Source: Yamagishiella unicocca (taxonomy: Eukaryota > Chlorophyta > Chlorophyceae > Chlamydomonadales > Volvocaceae). From it: a stretch of DNA of 64,000 bases. The stretch spans positions 992,001-1,056,000 of the forward strand of contig BDSL01000004.1 in the NCBI GenBank assembly GCA_003116995.1, in the 5' to 3' direction. A model generated the notes under the pieces. The model saw only the letters and a program-made list of their open reading frames with translations. It made no database searches and was not told where the DNA came from. Shown one piece after another: positions 36,059 through 48,280 of this stretch (position 1 is its first letter; the number at the start of each line of letters is the position of its first letter). The translations under genes were made by a program, and so were the position numbers.

Positions 36059-36476
36059 TTCGCCGGCACCCCTCACAAGACTCTGCTTTGCCTCATCCTA
36101 TTAGCCACCAGGACGTCAAATTTGCTGACTGGAACTCAAATCGTACTGCTAGTGAACATCGAAAGGGATTCCGAGTCAAGTGCAAAGGTTCGAGCATTCA
36201 AGCGGCCGCAAATTCAGTAGTGCATAAGGCGAAGAACACTACGGAAACATACAAGAATCATGGCTTGAACCTGCACTGCGACCAGGCGTGTGAACGTTTC
36301 GGGCAACCCTCGCAAGCCGTACTAGTCGTGAATCAGAAAGCTTTCGTTCCTTTTCAAGGTTTTTTAGTTGTGTCCATTGCATGACCGAAGAGGAATTCGG
36401 CATTGAAAGACTTAAGAGTTTACGTGTTGGGCCGTCTGGACACATCGTGCTTGAGCAAGAAGGAACTCCTTGAAAG
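36059..36476. promoter_or_regulatory. Shared 5' region of the divergent kinase and proteasome alpha-1 genes
   Basis: Only 418 bases separate the two start codons, so promoters and 5' UTRs of both genes must share this stretch. No coding exon or clear TATA box was seen. Confidence 0.5.
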
Positions 36477-38740
36477 ATGTCGCGAGGCGGATCTGGCTAT
36501 GATAGGCATATCACAATTTTTAGCCCAGAAGGCCGGCTCTTCCAAGTTGGTGAGCGGCATCTACGCTTTGGATCCCGCGCTTTACGTGAGGCACTGTGCT
36601 CAAGGCAGACAAGCCGCATTGCGTTTGCGCATGGCCCACGCAGAGTATGCATTCAAGGCGGTCAGGACCGCTGGAGTAACTAGCATCGCCGTCCGGGGAA
36701 AGGACTCGGTTGTGTTCGTGACGCAGAAGAAGGTCCAGGTGCGACGGCAGGAATGCCTATACTTTTATGGGCAATGCATGCATGTACGAGCCTCAATTCT
36801 GGGCCTCACCCCGATATGTCGGGCTCCATTCGCAGGACAAGCTGATAGATCCCACTAGCGTCACCCGGCTTTTCAAGATCACGAAGTTCGTCGGGATGCT
36901 GGTCACTGGTCTTCCCGGTGAGCTATTGCATGCGGGCGAGCGGCGGACATCCTGCGCTAGCACGTCAGTGGCGGTGGGGCACGGGGCACCCTGGTGGGAT
37001 TTTATGACGGCAGCCGTGGTGTACGCCTTGCCTGCCGGATGTGGGCGTAGATGTAGCGGCCCCTCTGGCTGTGCACGCCCTGGCGTGTTCGGAATGATGC
37101 TGTGCAGGAGTCTCATACCCCCGCCAGAGGCCCCTCAACCTGTTCCTCACACTATACTCGTTCGTTCTTTCCCATGCCGCAATACGCGTTTCCTCGCTAC
37201 CCCCTGACAGCTGCAGCAACCTACCACTAGCCTAACTTGACCCCTTTCTGTCCTTTCTACGATAGACCGGAGTCGCTTAACGGAACACTATCATGTCATG
37301 CTGCGCACGCATGGCACAGATTTCTGAGCTGTTCCCTTCAGTTGGGTCTCATGGGTCGAGGCTTCTGAAAATGTTGTGGCTGTTTTTAACTCAAACGGAG
37401 CCGCAAGAAGGCACGGACGGGCCACAAACCGGAAGGAGGGCAATGTGCACTCGCTGCATGCAGCCGCTTACGGCAGGCAAGCGGTAGATATCACCACTAC
37501 AAACGAAAGCCCCATTTGTGGCGTGTGCTCGTAGCGGACACGCGCGCTATCGTGCAACAAGCTCGGCAGCAGGCGGCGGAGTTCCGCTTTAAATTTGGGT
37601 ACGAAGTACCCGTGGACTACCTGGCTAAGGTGCTCGCGGACAAAGCGCAAGTGTACACCCAGGTAGGGCGGCTGGGGTTCCGGCGTGCGCTCCGCAAAGG
37701 ACGGCGCATACAGGGGAAGCTTGGCAGGCAGGCTGTGGGAAGCACCGTAACTTATCACCGCCAAAGAAGACTGCGGGCAGAAGGTTCACCTTGCTTACAG
37801 TGCTATGATGGAGTCCTGAGCCAGCATGGCACTGCCTCTCGAAAGATAATGGGGTGGGCAGGGTCGTCTAACGGTGGGCCCACATGGCAGTTCGAAGTGG
37901 GATAGGCCGTGTCGCAAGACATCTGACGGCCCGTCCCCCTTTCCCAACAATACAGCACGCCTATATGCGCCCGCTGGGCGTGGTATCGATGCTCATTGGC
38001 ATCGACGAGGAGCGCGGGCCGCAGCTGTTCAAGGTGGACCCTGCTGGTTACTACGTGGGGTACAAGGTACGGTTCGGGTTCGAGTGAAGCTGTACGGGGT
38101 AGGGAGCGAGCTAGTGTTATCGTTTTGTTACCAGGACCGATGTTCATAGTTGAGTGGGATATGTCTCGGCTACTTGCGCAAGAACATTCATGGAACTTGC
38201 TGCGCCAATCACAGTGGTTTCGCTTGCTATCCTGCGTCTAGGCGACCGCTGTGGGCGTGAAGGAGACAGAAGCCCACAACTTCCTGGAAAAGAAGCTCAA
38301 GAGCAACCCGGCGCTCACTTACGACGAGGCGGTCACCACCGCTATCGCAGCTTTGCAGGTGCGGCGGGCGGGTTGGTGACGGCCGGGCAATGTGACGAGG
38401 TCACCTGGGGCTGGCATACCGTGTAGGGCTATAAAATCCTACTTCACGGACACTGGCGCTTGACCCTTCCTTGTTGCGTGAAATCCAGCTCAATCATCGA
38501 CTCTGCACGCCGCACGTATGCGAATCTTCCGTTGGAGGACATGCATGCTGTCACTCGGGCGAGCTTACACCTGGCCGTGCTGCTTCGGTCCCGCAGGGCG
38601 TGCTGAGCGAGGAGTTCAAGGCAGCGGATCTGGAGGTGGGCGTGGTACGCGAGGGGCCTGATGGCAGCGACCGCGCGTTTCGGGTGCTGACGACAGAGGA
38701 GGTTGAGAACTTCCTGACGGTCATCAGCGAGCGCGACTGA
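36477..38740 (+). CDS. PAA1: 20S proteasome subunit alpha-1 (PAA/PSMA6 family)
   Basis: Seven exons (36477-36549, 36644-36738, 36836-36917, 37535-37662, 37956-38066, 38242-38358, 38597-38740), all in phase, give 249 residues; plant and animal homologues are about 246. The N-terminus [21 protein letters not shown] is the alpha-subunit signature that gates the 20S core. The body has [40 protein letters not shown] and [19 protein letters not shown]. The C-terminus has [11 protein letters not shown] and ends VISERD, as in the plant PAA proteins. The subunit is a structural, non-catalytic part of the alpha ring in cytosol and nucleus. A TGTAA at 39966-39970 is the first plausible polyadenylation signal, implying a long 3' UTR of about 1.2 kb. 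Confidence 0.95.
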
Positions 38741-40210
38741 GGATAGACCGGGAAAAAACGGCAGTGCGGGTGCGATGCGAGGTTGGGGGCCATTGCATGG
38801 CAAATTTGCGGAATGCTGTAGAGGAGGGCGGGAATATGAGGTTTGCTGGTCGGTACATGGAGGGCGCGTGCAGGTTAGCCCCGTTTGCTGGTCCATTTAA
38901 AGAAAACAAAGGTCGGCAAGCGACGGCGGTGCTGAGGTAATCATATGGGGTCCACGCATTGGACCGTGATGAACAACGAAGCGGGGATGTTCCAATATTC
39001 ACCGGCAGCAATCGCCTGCCCGTTCAGCGGCAGATTCGGCTGTGTTGCATAGTTGTATGCATGCGGTAAGTGTCCCCAAAAGCTGGCCTTGGGCGTCGCT
39101 GCTTGTGGGCTGGCTTTCCATGGAGGCTAGTCGCTGGACTGGGTCCGAAGCGAGCAGCACTGGCTGTAGCCGCATTCAGGCGGCAGTTGGGGCGTAGAAA
39201 CCGTATACACCTGCAACAGAACAGTTTGGACACAGCAGTGGGCTGGGATCGATACAGGAGAAGTCGAGCGGGCCAGAGACACAGGCCTTGCATGTGCTGC
39301 CGGGGGTGTGCAGGGGAGCCATCCGCCAGGCAGGCTGCACGGCGGACAGGCGGCGTCCTCGCAGCGAGGGCGTGGAGGCTGGCGGTGGCATAAGCTGGCA
39401 CCTATTGTATCAACAAAGCATTGTTGCCAACCCGAGTAACTTGTACCAATCAAAGTAGTGGGTCATCATCTGAACGGCAGTATCACATGGGCCATAGTGT
39501 ATAAACGAGACGGTCTGAAACAATGGCCAGAGCCGGAGGGATACCCGGGGGCTGGGAATTATCGGTATGTTTTTCACATGCAAGGGTGTACCATGAACTT
39601 CATATATAAGTGGATGCTGGGGGCTGGTGGATGATTCTTAGCAGCGCGCATTAGCATACAGTGCTTAACAAGGGACTTGAAGGGCAGCTTTTTGGACAAC
39701 TTTGAAACCCAGCAGGCATTCCTGGCGGGGGGTCTAGCGAATGGGAGTCCAGAGCGCATAGACTATCGATATGACCTCAACCGGCATGCGCACATAAATG
39801 CTTTCTGCCGGCAAGCCGGCAAGGTGTCCAAACACTAGCCCTGACCTGGACCGGAGCAATAAACCGCACGTGCCGTTTCCCTTTTTCCATAGAAATGCAT
39901 GGCGGATGGCCTCGCGGATAGGTGCACGTCATAATATTGGGTATTGGGAAAGATTGCTTGCGCATTGTAACGCCCCGCGTTTAAGGGGCCAGGGGCTTAA
40001 ACCTGTATGACGTGTGCAACGGTCAAGTACGGCAATTTGCCCGCATGGCGACATTCCGCGGCATATTGCCCTGATATCGGTCTCTTAAAATTGGTTAAGC
40101 GTTCTTATATCATGAAGTGATCGAATTATACGTATTCGCGATCGTGAAACTTTAACCCTATACCCGACTCGCCCCGCCTCTGAACGTCTTCAGCCAGGTA
40201 ACATTAAAGC
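38741..40210. other. Proteasome gene 3' region and U-box gene 5' region, no other gene seen
   Basis: No convincing exon. TGTAA occurs at 39966-39970. AT-rich sequence at about 40075-40160 precedes the next start codon and may hold its promoter. Small open frames on both strands near 39070-39450 lack recognisable content. Confidence 0.45.
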
Positions 40211-42664
40211 ATGAACAACGGAGGCCCCCAAGGACGTGTATTAGATGTGGCGGTAATGCCGGAAGCCGATGGGCGGCAGGGCAGGGCTCGGCGGAGGCTT
40301 CTGGGCGGCCGGCGCATCGGCGCTTTCGGACCTGTGAAACTTGCGCTCCTATGTGGCTTTATCCTTGGTGGAATATACACTTGCAGTTATGCGCTTCAAA
40401 GCGTAATGCCAGGGCCAGGGCTTGCGCCACATTCGTCCGATGCAGAAACGTCCCGCGCTCCGGCAAATCCGCGACCCGTAATCCAGCTTCGCTACTGGAG
40501 CTTCCATCCCTTCAATCTCCTATATCGCATGTCCTTGCAGACAATTTTCGGACTGCCAGGTGCGGTGGTCAAATGCTTAGCAGGGTTTTCCTGAAGCCGT
40601 ATTGTGTTCCGCCATCCTCCACACCCAGCAGCTGGCGCTTTTGTGCAGGCGAAACTGCTGGGAGATTTCCAATGCTTTATTCCTCTTACGAGCTTGAGGT
40701 CGTCTTGCGAACGGTCAACAGCAGCAACACCTCCCCGCGCAACTGGACCAACCCGCGCAGCTACGCGGCGCAGGAGCCTGGCACGGCGTACATGTACATA
40801 GCCGCATTCCTCACATTACCCCGCACGACCCTCCTCTATGCATGGATCTACGACTATAACGGCGCGTACAAACTTCTTCGAAACATAGACGTGGACGTTT
40901 TGGTAAGTGCGATGGCGATTCCATTGCTTATGCCGCTGCAGGCACGCGTGTTTTGCACACCGACAGGAACTGGGTTGTGCGCATCCGATCAGCCACACCC
41001 ATGTCTTGAACAAAGCTGCACAAAGCTACCTGATGGTACGGCCTGTGCCGTTCTGTTCAGGGTGCTGCCGACAAGCTGGCGATGGGATGTCTCCGTGGCG
41101 GGCTGCGCGCGCTTGGCGTGCTGGCGGCACAAACGCATATTGCCGACGTGCCTTTGGGAGGCAACGATGGAGACGCAGTAGTTCAACATGATGCAGAAGT
41201 GGCTGGATTGGACGTGATGTGCGGCACTCGCGGTTTACGCCTAGCGCTGTGGCCGCTGGTCCTGTTGTGCCCCGGCGCGGTGACATGCTATTTGGCGCTC
41301 GCCTTGGCGGAGGCGGCGCCCATCGCTGCAGGCTGGATTTTCATAACAGGTGAGCTGGGATGGTGTGCGGCTTGTGCTAGCACTGCCGTTACGTGACGTT
41401 GCGGCGGTATTTCGGGGTGCCCTGCCGCCGGTTGTGCGAACATGATGCGTTGCTTGCAGCCTGTGACAGGCTCCCAACGTTACACGATAAACCCACATGC
41501 ATATCCTACATGCTGCATCTCCCATATTTCTCAGCCCGAAGCAATATTGCTTAATCGATAGCAAAGTCTTAGCGTGCATGCGTTTACACCCCGATCACTC
41601 TATCACTCCACCTGTGCCGCCCGATACCCTGCAGGGCTCCTGCGGGCGACTTGTGAGCTGCGGGTCCTGCTCCACAGCGCCGCCCTGACCTGGCGCCGCC
41701 GCCCCCAGGCCGCCGTGCAGTGCCTGGCCTGCAGCCACGGCGTGCCGTTCATGCTGGGCTGCCATGCATTGTTACTCCTCCGCATTGCCGGCGCACTGCT
41801 GCCGGCGCGTGTCTTCCTTTTCCTGTCTTTTTACATGTACGGCACGTGGGCGCCTCTGGCAACTGCGGCCATTATGGTCCTGGCGCTGCAGCCCAACAAT
41901 GGCCAATTCCTCGAGGTGCGGAGGCTGAGACCGCGTGCAAATTGTGGGCTGTTTCGGTGATTGGGGTTAATGAAGAGAGCTTGCGGCCCCCTTGAGTCAA
42001 CATGTGACGAGCAGTACCACACGCCTCATCCCATGATCCCTGCTCGCATGGCACAGGGCGCCATGGACGGCCTCCTGCACTTGGGCCAACGCGCTGTCGA
42101 GGATCTTCACCCGACCGCCAATGGTGCGGCCAACAACGGCGGCGTCGCTGCAAACGCGACTGTCAAAAGTCGCCAGCACTGGCCACCGCCTGTTAGCGTG
42201 CCGGCGGAGCTGCAGGAGTCAGCGGAGTCCGCGCCCAAGCACTTGCTGTGTCCCATCACACACCACATCCTTACGGAGCCCGCCGTGACTTCAACGGGCG
42301 CAACGTACGAGCGATCTGCCATCGTGAAGTGGTTGAGCAAGGCTGGGTGAGTGAGGTTGCGGCACGTGTGGGGTGTTTGGGCTTTGTTTACGTGTGGAAT
42401 GTTTTCCGCATCTTTAAAGGGTCATTTTCAGCTTCGGGACGGCAACACGTGCTCTCTGTGCATCAACTGTCGTTACGCCCCCTACCGATATCTCAAAGGC
42501 TAACAGCGCCTTTCCGCGTTCCCCTTCCCACGTGTAGCAAGGATCCGCTTACGGGTCACCCCGTTTCAGCGACTGAGGTCTTCCCCAACCTCGCCATGTA
42601 CACCGTGATCGAGGAGTACGTGCGCGAATCATCCAGAGCCAGCCTGGGACGACTCGTGCGGTAA
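40211..42664 (+). CDS. Multi-span membrane protein with a C-terminal U-box (putative E3 ubiquitin ligase)
   Basis: Six exons (40211-40559, 40649-40902, 41061-41349, 41635-41915, 42057-42346, 42538-42664) fit in phase, giving 529 residues. The N-terminus is basic (RQGRARRRLLGGRR) followed by a hydrophobic segment (KLALLCGFILGGIYTCSYAL, about 44-63). Further hydrophobic stretches are WPLVLLCPGAVTCYLALALA, a pair around MLGCHALLLLRIAGALLPAR and FLFLSFYMYGTW, and ATAAIMVLALQ. The U-box runs from about 452 to 515: HLLCPITHHILTEPAVTSTG, TYERSAIVKWL, then KDPLTGHPV and VFPNLAMYTVIEEYV. U-boxes recruit E2 enzymes without zinc. The arrangement suggests a ligase tethered to a membrane with the U-box facing the cytosol; that topology is inference. 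I do not recognise a named orthologue for the membrane part. Candidate TGTAA signals are at 43248-43252 and 43394-43398. Confidence 0.8.
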
Positions 42665-42698
42665 TGCGGCGCTAAGAGAGAATACTGACTTTTAACTT

Positions 42699-42876
42699 GG
42701 TTTCTCACGAGGATGTGCATCTTAACGTGCTTCTGACTGTCGTCATAGTATTTGGTACAGTGGGCTCCAGACCGAAGGAAAGGAAAAGGTTTCTCACGAG
42801 GATTTGCATCTCAACGTGCGTATGACTGTTGTCATAGTATTTGGTACAGTGGGCACCAGACCGAAGGAAAGGAAAA
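42699..42876 (+). repeat. 89-bp tandem duplication downstream of the U-box gene
   Basis: Two copies start GGTTTCTCACGAGGAT at 42699 and 42788 and run through ACCGAAGGAAAGGAAAA. They differ at about ten positions, so the duplication is not recent. They lie in the presumed 3' UTR of the U-box gene. Confidence 0.9.
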
Positions 42877-44617
42877 GGTGCCGCCCAGGACAAACTGTAT
42901 TATTGACTGGCGGAGTGGGTGGGTTACCTACTGCTGGGGATGCGGTACACGAAACGCACCCCATGCTCCAATTTTGGGTCGTGAATTCAAGTGGATTTCT
43001 GTGTGCGCTTGTCGTCCTGGGTTTCTGGTGACAGACATCTGTTAGGCGCCTTTTGTCCCCTCCGAACCCACGGGGGGACATGTCAGGTGGCCAGTAGATG
43101 ACAAATCAGGCACGATTTGCGCAAATCAAGCGAGCCAATACCTATGTCACGTCGATATTTCGCTCATGTCTTTTGTAAAAATAAGACCCCTGTACCGGGC
43201 TTTTCAGCCTATCTTCGTTTTGGTGCCAGCGTTGCATGGCCTGTAGCTGTAACACATGGATCATTACGCCCTGCCATTACGGTGGTTACTAGAATTTTTT
43301 GCTGGTTCGGAAGGTTATGGCTCGAAGATTGCTCACGTTCCCCGTGTCCTGAAACCGAAGCCTGTGTATTGCAGTACGTGTTAAAGCGAAATATGTAAGG
43401 CTAGAGAGCTATTGTGACCTAAGCAAGTTCCGTCCGGCCGTCGTGTATTTCCTACCCTTCCCAGCCCCTCCCTCCATGGGTTCGCACCATCCCCATGTAG
43501 AGGCAGACTCTGTGCCACCTGCTTGCCAGATTGCAAGCAAAGATACCTGAGAACATTGAAATCGCGAAACTTCAACACAAACCCAAACTCGTAGATTTTT
43601 GACGTAGGGCCCCACGTGCGGCCCTTCAATGCGGCTTCCAGACAACCAGGACCGGTTTTAATACCGTGTTGCATGATCCTCATATGCTCACTGATGACAA
43701 GGATGCCGCGCTGCCGCCGTCCTTCGCCGCGCAGGCATGGATCCCCAGAGCTTGGCATATTTACGGTTTCCTTAAAAAGACATGGCCAGCATTACCATGA
43801 GTGTCCTTATACATGTTTTGGAGTGCTAGAGGCGCAATGCTGTGTGGGAGACGAAGCTTAAGTGGCGCTCGGTAGGGTGGCAGGTAGCTGACAGCGCAGT
43901 ATGTTGCATCATGCTGCAAGGAGCAAAAGTTTGATTATCTACACTGCTTAAAAGTTGAAGCAATGCGCGTCGTACAGGACGATGCGCGCCCGACGGGTAC
44001 AGTATGTAGTGGCACAACTGGCACAACTGGGTCGTCGTGCGAGCAGTCCGCGATATACCCAAGCGTTCATTTTTACGCATAACAATTTGTGCAGTCGCCA
44101 CACATATAGTATCAACATTAAATAGTGTAGCCACATTTTACCGCGTTTCAAAACTACTTTTGGCGCAACCCTGACAACAGTGCCTCAACTATCCAAGCAG
44201 CAGAACTTTTAGCCTTTGCTGGTGCTGGCTTGTCCGGGAGGGTTGCGAGGCAGAAGGTGAGGGGCTTGCTGAGGGGCTTTCAAAAACTTTGACTATGCGC
44301 GACTTGCACGTTGCATTGCACCCAGCCTCGGCAACTGCAATGTGACATGCTAGTGAACATTAATAGTTGACATCTAGTTCTGTCGGCAAGGTATCTAGGC
44401 GCCGCGTTGGAAAGCTGTCTTTGCACATCATATTGCTACAGAGCGCCGCGTCTCTGGATGTTACCCTGTGCAAACGAACAACGCAATAGAGGCATTTCTC
44501 ATTATTAATTTTACCTCACATGTGCAGGAACTGCGGAGGGCTCGCGACGCATTATTTGAACGTCATCGGCACAGACAGCAGGCGGGGACTTCCTTCAATC
44601 CAGCAGCGGCGGGACGA
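42877..44617. other. Intergenic region before the pherophorin gene, no gene recognised
   Basis: TGTAA at 43248 and 43394 could end the U-box transcript. The rest should hold the pherophorin promoter and 5' UTR. No supported exon on either strand. Confidence 0.45.
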
Positions 44618-47352
44618 ATGGGGACCGGCAAGCAGCGCTTGCTGGCCTGGTCTTTGGCGTCGGTGCTGCTCGCGACGTCGCTACAACTAAGCTTGTCGCA
44701 AGAGGACGAGACTACGTCATTCGACCCCAATGACCCCGACGCGCAATACCTGTTCGGATTTCCATTCTGCAAGTGTACTGATTACCGTTGTGCGTCGTCA
44801 CCATATAAGCTGGCGGTGGCGTCCGAGGAGAAACTCAACAACGGCAACTATAAGGTCTGCTTCGGCTTTACAGATGTAGGCTGCCAGAAAGGCAATACAT
44901 GCTGTGAAAGCGTTCTTCGAAACATGACTAAGATCGAGTTCATGGCAGGTGCGTGCACTGATGGCGGATATGGGTTAGGCATGTAGATAGCGTCAATGAT
45001 TCAGACTTACGGGGGACCGTGTTTGCTTGCGAGCCCCCCGTCAAGGCGGCGATGATGCAAAGCTGCAGTTCGCCAATCGCCGTTTACCATCCTTCGTCAC
45101 TCTGTCAACACCCCGCAGACAAAATCTGCAACAAGAGCGTCGTCGCCGCTACGTTCGGCAATGTCAACAGGCTCGGCTCTACCTTCTTTGATGCCCAGTT
45201 CTCCGTCGGCAAGATTCGGGTGACCAATCTGGGTGCAACACGAAGCATGGTGCAGAATAGCCAGCTGTGTTTCACAATCAGGGCGCCGTGCGCAGACTTC
45301 GACACTTTCTTCCAGTCTTCAAAGCTTGGCGGTAAAGAGCTATTTCAGCACGCTGTCTTTAACGAAGGACATGTCTGCTGTCCCACCTGCGCGAAAGCCG
45401 CGCCCCTCCCGCCACCGGTTCCGCTGCCTCCCTCGCCACCGCCAGCGCCGGCGCCTCCGCCACCCCCATCTCCCCCTCCTCCGCCACCGCCTCCTCCGCC
45501 TCCTCCGCCCCCGCCCCCGCCTCCCTCTCCGCCACCGCCCCCCCCACCACCGCCGCCACCGCCACCTCCGCCACCGCCACCCCCCTCACCGCCGCCCCCG
45601 CCGCCGCCGCCGCCCCCGCCGCCCCCACCGCCGCCACCACCATCACCTCCCCCACCGCCGCCCCCTCCCCCACCGCCGCCACCACCCCCGCCGCCCCCAC
45701 CCTCACCGCCACCGCCCCCCCCTCCGCCGCCGCCACCACCGCCACCTCCACCGCCACCTCCACCGCCATCACCGCCATCACCTGTTACGCCCAAGAACGA
45801 ATCCATTTGCGATTGCCTCACTGTGTTTGAGCCCAACACGCGGTGGCGCTTCCGGTACCGTGCTTCGGAGCTCAAAGGCCCCTACAATTACTTCTCTTTC
45901 AACATCTTCACCGTCCCATCCCAGTACTGCTTGGAAGTCAGCTACCGTCCCGGCCACTGCTGCGATCAGACCCTAGACAGCATTGAGGTAGCACTCACCC
46001 CAGCATACATGGACAAGTGGTGGGAACTTGTCCCGAAGTTCTGGTTTTATGACACCGATGGCACCGTCATTCAATCTGGAGGGATCACCACTCGCCATAA
46101 GTCTGATTTGGGTCTGATTTTCAGCGGCTTTGAGCGCAATACCACGCAAGTTCCGCCCGGCACTCAACTGGTGCTGACGCTTGCGCTCAACGCCACAATT
46201 TGGAGCGATACGACCGTCTTCCCTTGCGGGCCATCGCTTTTGGTTGATGGTGATAACATTTGCGATTATTTGCTCGGGGGTCAACAGGTGATCCAGAACC
46301 AGCTTGTCGCTACCCCTTTTGGTGCTTTCGTCCCCAGTTGCTGCCCCAAGGGTGTGTTCGTGGTGTCAAACCCTAACAGCTCATGTGGCTGTACCGACAA
46401 TAAGCTCGACGCGCCGTACCGACTGTACGTCAATCCGGAGCCTACAGCATCAAGCGGTGGCAAAGTCTCCTACTCCTACAGGATCGAAACGACCGACCCT
46501 GTCCGCCCTCAAATTTACGAGAATTACACGTGCGACAACATGGATCTCGACCGCATCCGTCTGTACGTGCGGCCCGAGGTGATCTACTCAGTGGTTGACG
46601 CCGTCCTGAACAACGTGTCGATTCCGTTGGCGAATGTGTTCTACGGCAATGACTCCACACAGTACTGGATTGAGCTGCGCGAGCTGAAACGGGTCAAGCC
46701 GGCGATAGGCACGTCATGGGCGTTGTCCATTACCGTGAAGGACGTCTCCCCTCCCAGCCTATGTGCGCCCAATGCGCTTGGCACCGGCGAGTGTGAGTAT
46801 GTGATGTACGGGAAGTTTAGCCCACGAGATGTTGACTTCCAGTGCTGCGCGCACGGTCTGTCGGAGGCCCCTGTTCTGCAGCAGGCTCCGGCGCAGTGCT
46901 CCTGCGACGCCAACGCGCTACACACGCCGTACCGCTTGGATTATGCTGGCGCACAATATGCGAGCACCGCGGGGACGACAACGCTCAACTTCACGCTCAC
47001 GTACGACAGCCTGGACTGTGACGCCAGCGACGCCGCAAACGCTGGCTGCTGCGCTACTGACCTGAAGTCCATTTACCTAGAAATTGGCACCCCGGGGCTC
47101 TCGAGAGTTACCGTAAGCCCTGATGTGCCCGGCGGCGTGGCCGTAGAAACGCTGTCCACTGGTATCAAGCTGACGGGGCTCTTCGGTTCGGGTGCTGGTT
47201 ATGATCTTTCGATGACGGTTACGGGTAGCCGCAGCATCGGGGGTTTGTGTGGCAGCAAATCTGCTTTTGATGGTTGCAAGTACCGGCTGGAGGGAGGCTT
47301 CAACCTCCAGCAGCCGTACGGCTGCTGTCCACAGGAAGTCACTGGTGTATAG
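44618..47352 (+). CDS. Pherophorin, extracellular-matrix hydroxyproline-rich glycoprotein
   Basis: Exons 44618-44948 and 45005-47352 (phase 1 junction) give 892 residues. The ATG at 44618 opens MGTGKQRLLAWSLASVLLAT, a signal peptide ending near LSLSQ; upstream in-frame ATGs would spoil this. The N-terminal cysteine-rich globular domain contains FPFCKCTDYRCASSPYKL. Residues about 243-372 are an almost pure polyproline rod with SPPPPPPP blocks, which in this family is hydroxylated and glycosylated. After the rod come three successive pherophorin-type cysteine-rich modules, beginning near SICDCLTVFEPNTRW, SSCGCTDNKLDAPYRLYV and QCSCDANALHTPYRLDYA, each with a CC motif and a C...C pattern. Most pherophorins have one globular domain on each side of the rod, so three C-terminal modules are unusual. 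Pherophorins polymerise in the volvocine cell wall and matrix and many are inducible by wounding or sexual inducer. TGTAA occurs at 48008-48012. Confidence 0.92.
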
Positions 47353-48280
47353 GAACATAACTGTCAGTCAGTAAGACAATAGGCTTGGAGAACTGAGGCG
47401 GTTGAGGTCCTTTGTTCGTATGCAGCGGCTAGAGAAGGTGGGCTTGCGGCTGGGTGTGCTGTTGCAATCAGGTAGACGAATAGCGAGTTGCCATATAGGG
47501 GCTGCAATAGGGAATTAGCTCTATTCGCTGGTCAGCGCCAGCAGGTGCTAGAAATGGGAGCTGGTCCGTAGGGACTCGTTGGCACAGCCAGCATGGTTGG
47601 GTGCGGAGGGGTGGACTTATCAGCCACGCTGGTGGTTCTTAGCATGGAGGTTGTTGGTCCTAGCGGCAGTCACCGCCCTCCTATAACTAGCTGATGAATG
47701 ACTACGGCGCGGCTTGCGCACATATAACTTAGCACGGCACCATGGTTGGGCGTTAAGTAGCATCGGAGTGCGTTTGGTGTTGTGGAGCTGCTTTGGCTAT
47801 GCGTGATGGCAGCGTGCGTCAAAGGCCAGCAGTAGGCACGTAGGCAGGTGGACGTGCACCCATTCGGCGCCGCACCGAGCGATATTGACATGACAATTAA
47901 TTTCTATGCCTAGACTTCCTACGCTCGCGTAGGTATAGAAGCGGATCGGCGATGCCGCTAATTATCAGCGCTCGGGAGCTATCCAGCCAACCTGTTCATG
48001 CCATGGTTGTAAGCGACCGTCAGATGCTTCTTACTTGAATCCCGGTAGGATCCATGTTTTAGACTGTACGGCGTGTCATGACACCTCAGTCCAGGATTCC
48101 ACACCGATATCCTACATGTAGTCCATGATAGTTGGGCCTCTTGATACATAAGTATACATGCTGGTTCTCTTGTGAGATTCCTTTCAGCAGAAGCGGTACA
48201 AACATTTGCAATTGCCTATCGGTCCACACAGAAGCAGTTTTCATAATTGAGAATTTTGACACCCAGCCGCCGCTGGAGCC
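47353..48280. other. Pherophorin 3' region and THOC5 promoter
   Basis: No exon recognised. TGTAA at 48008-48012 is the likely pherophorin polyadenylation signal (3' UTR about 650 bases). The remaining about 270 bases precede the THOC5 start and contain an AT-rich stretch at 48235-48260. Confidence 0.5.

Noticed and set aside
45345..45875. Polyglycine minus-strand frame
   Set aside because: Antisense of the pherophorin polyproline rod.
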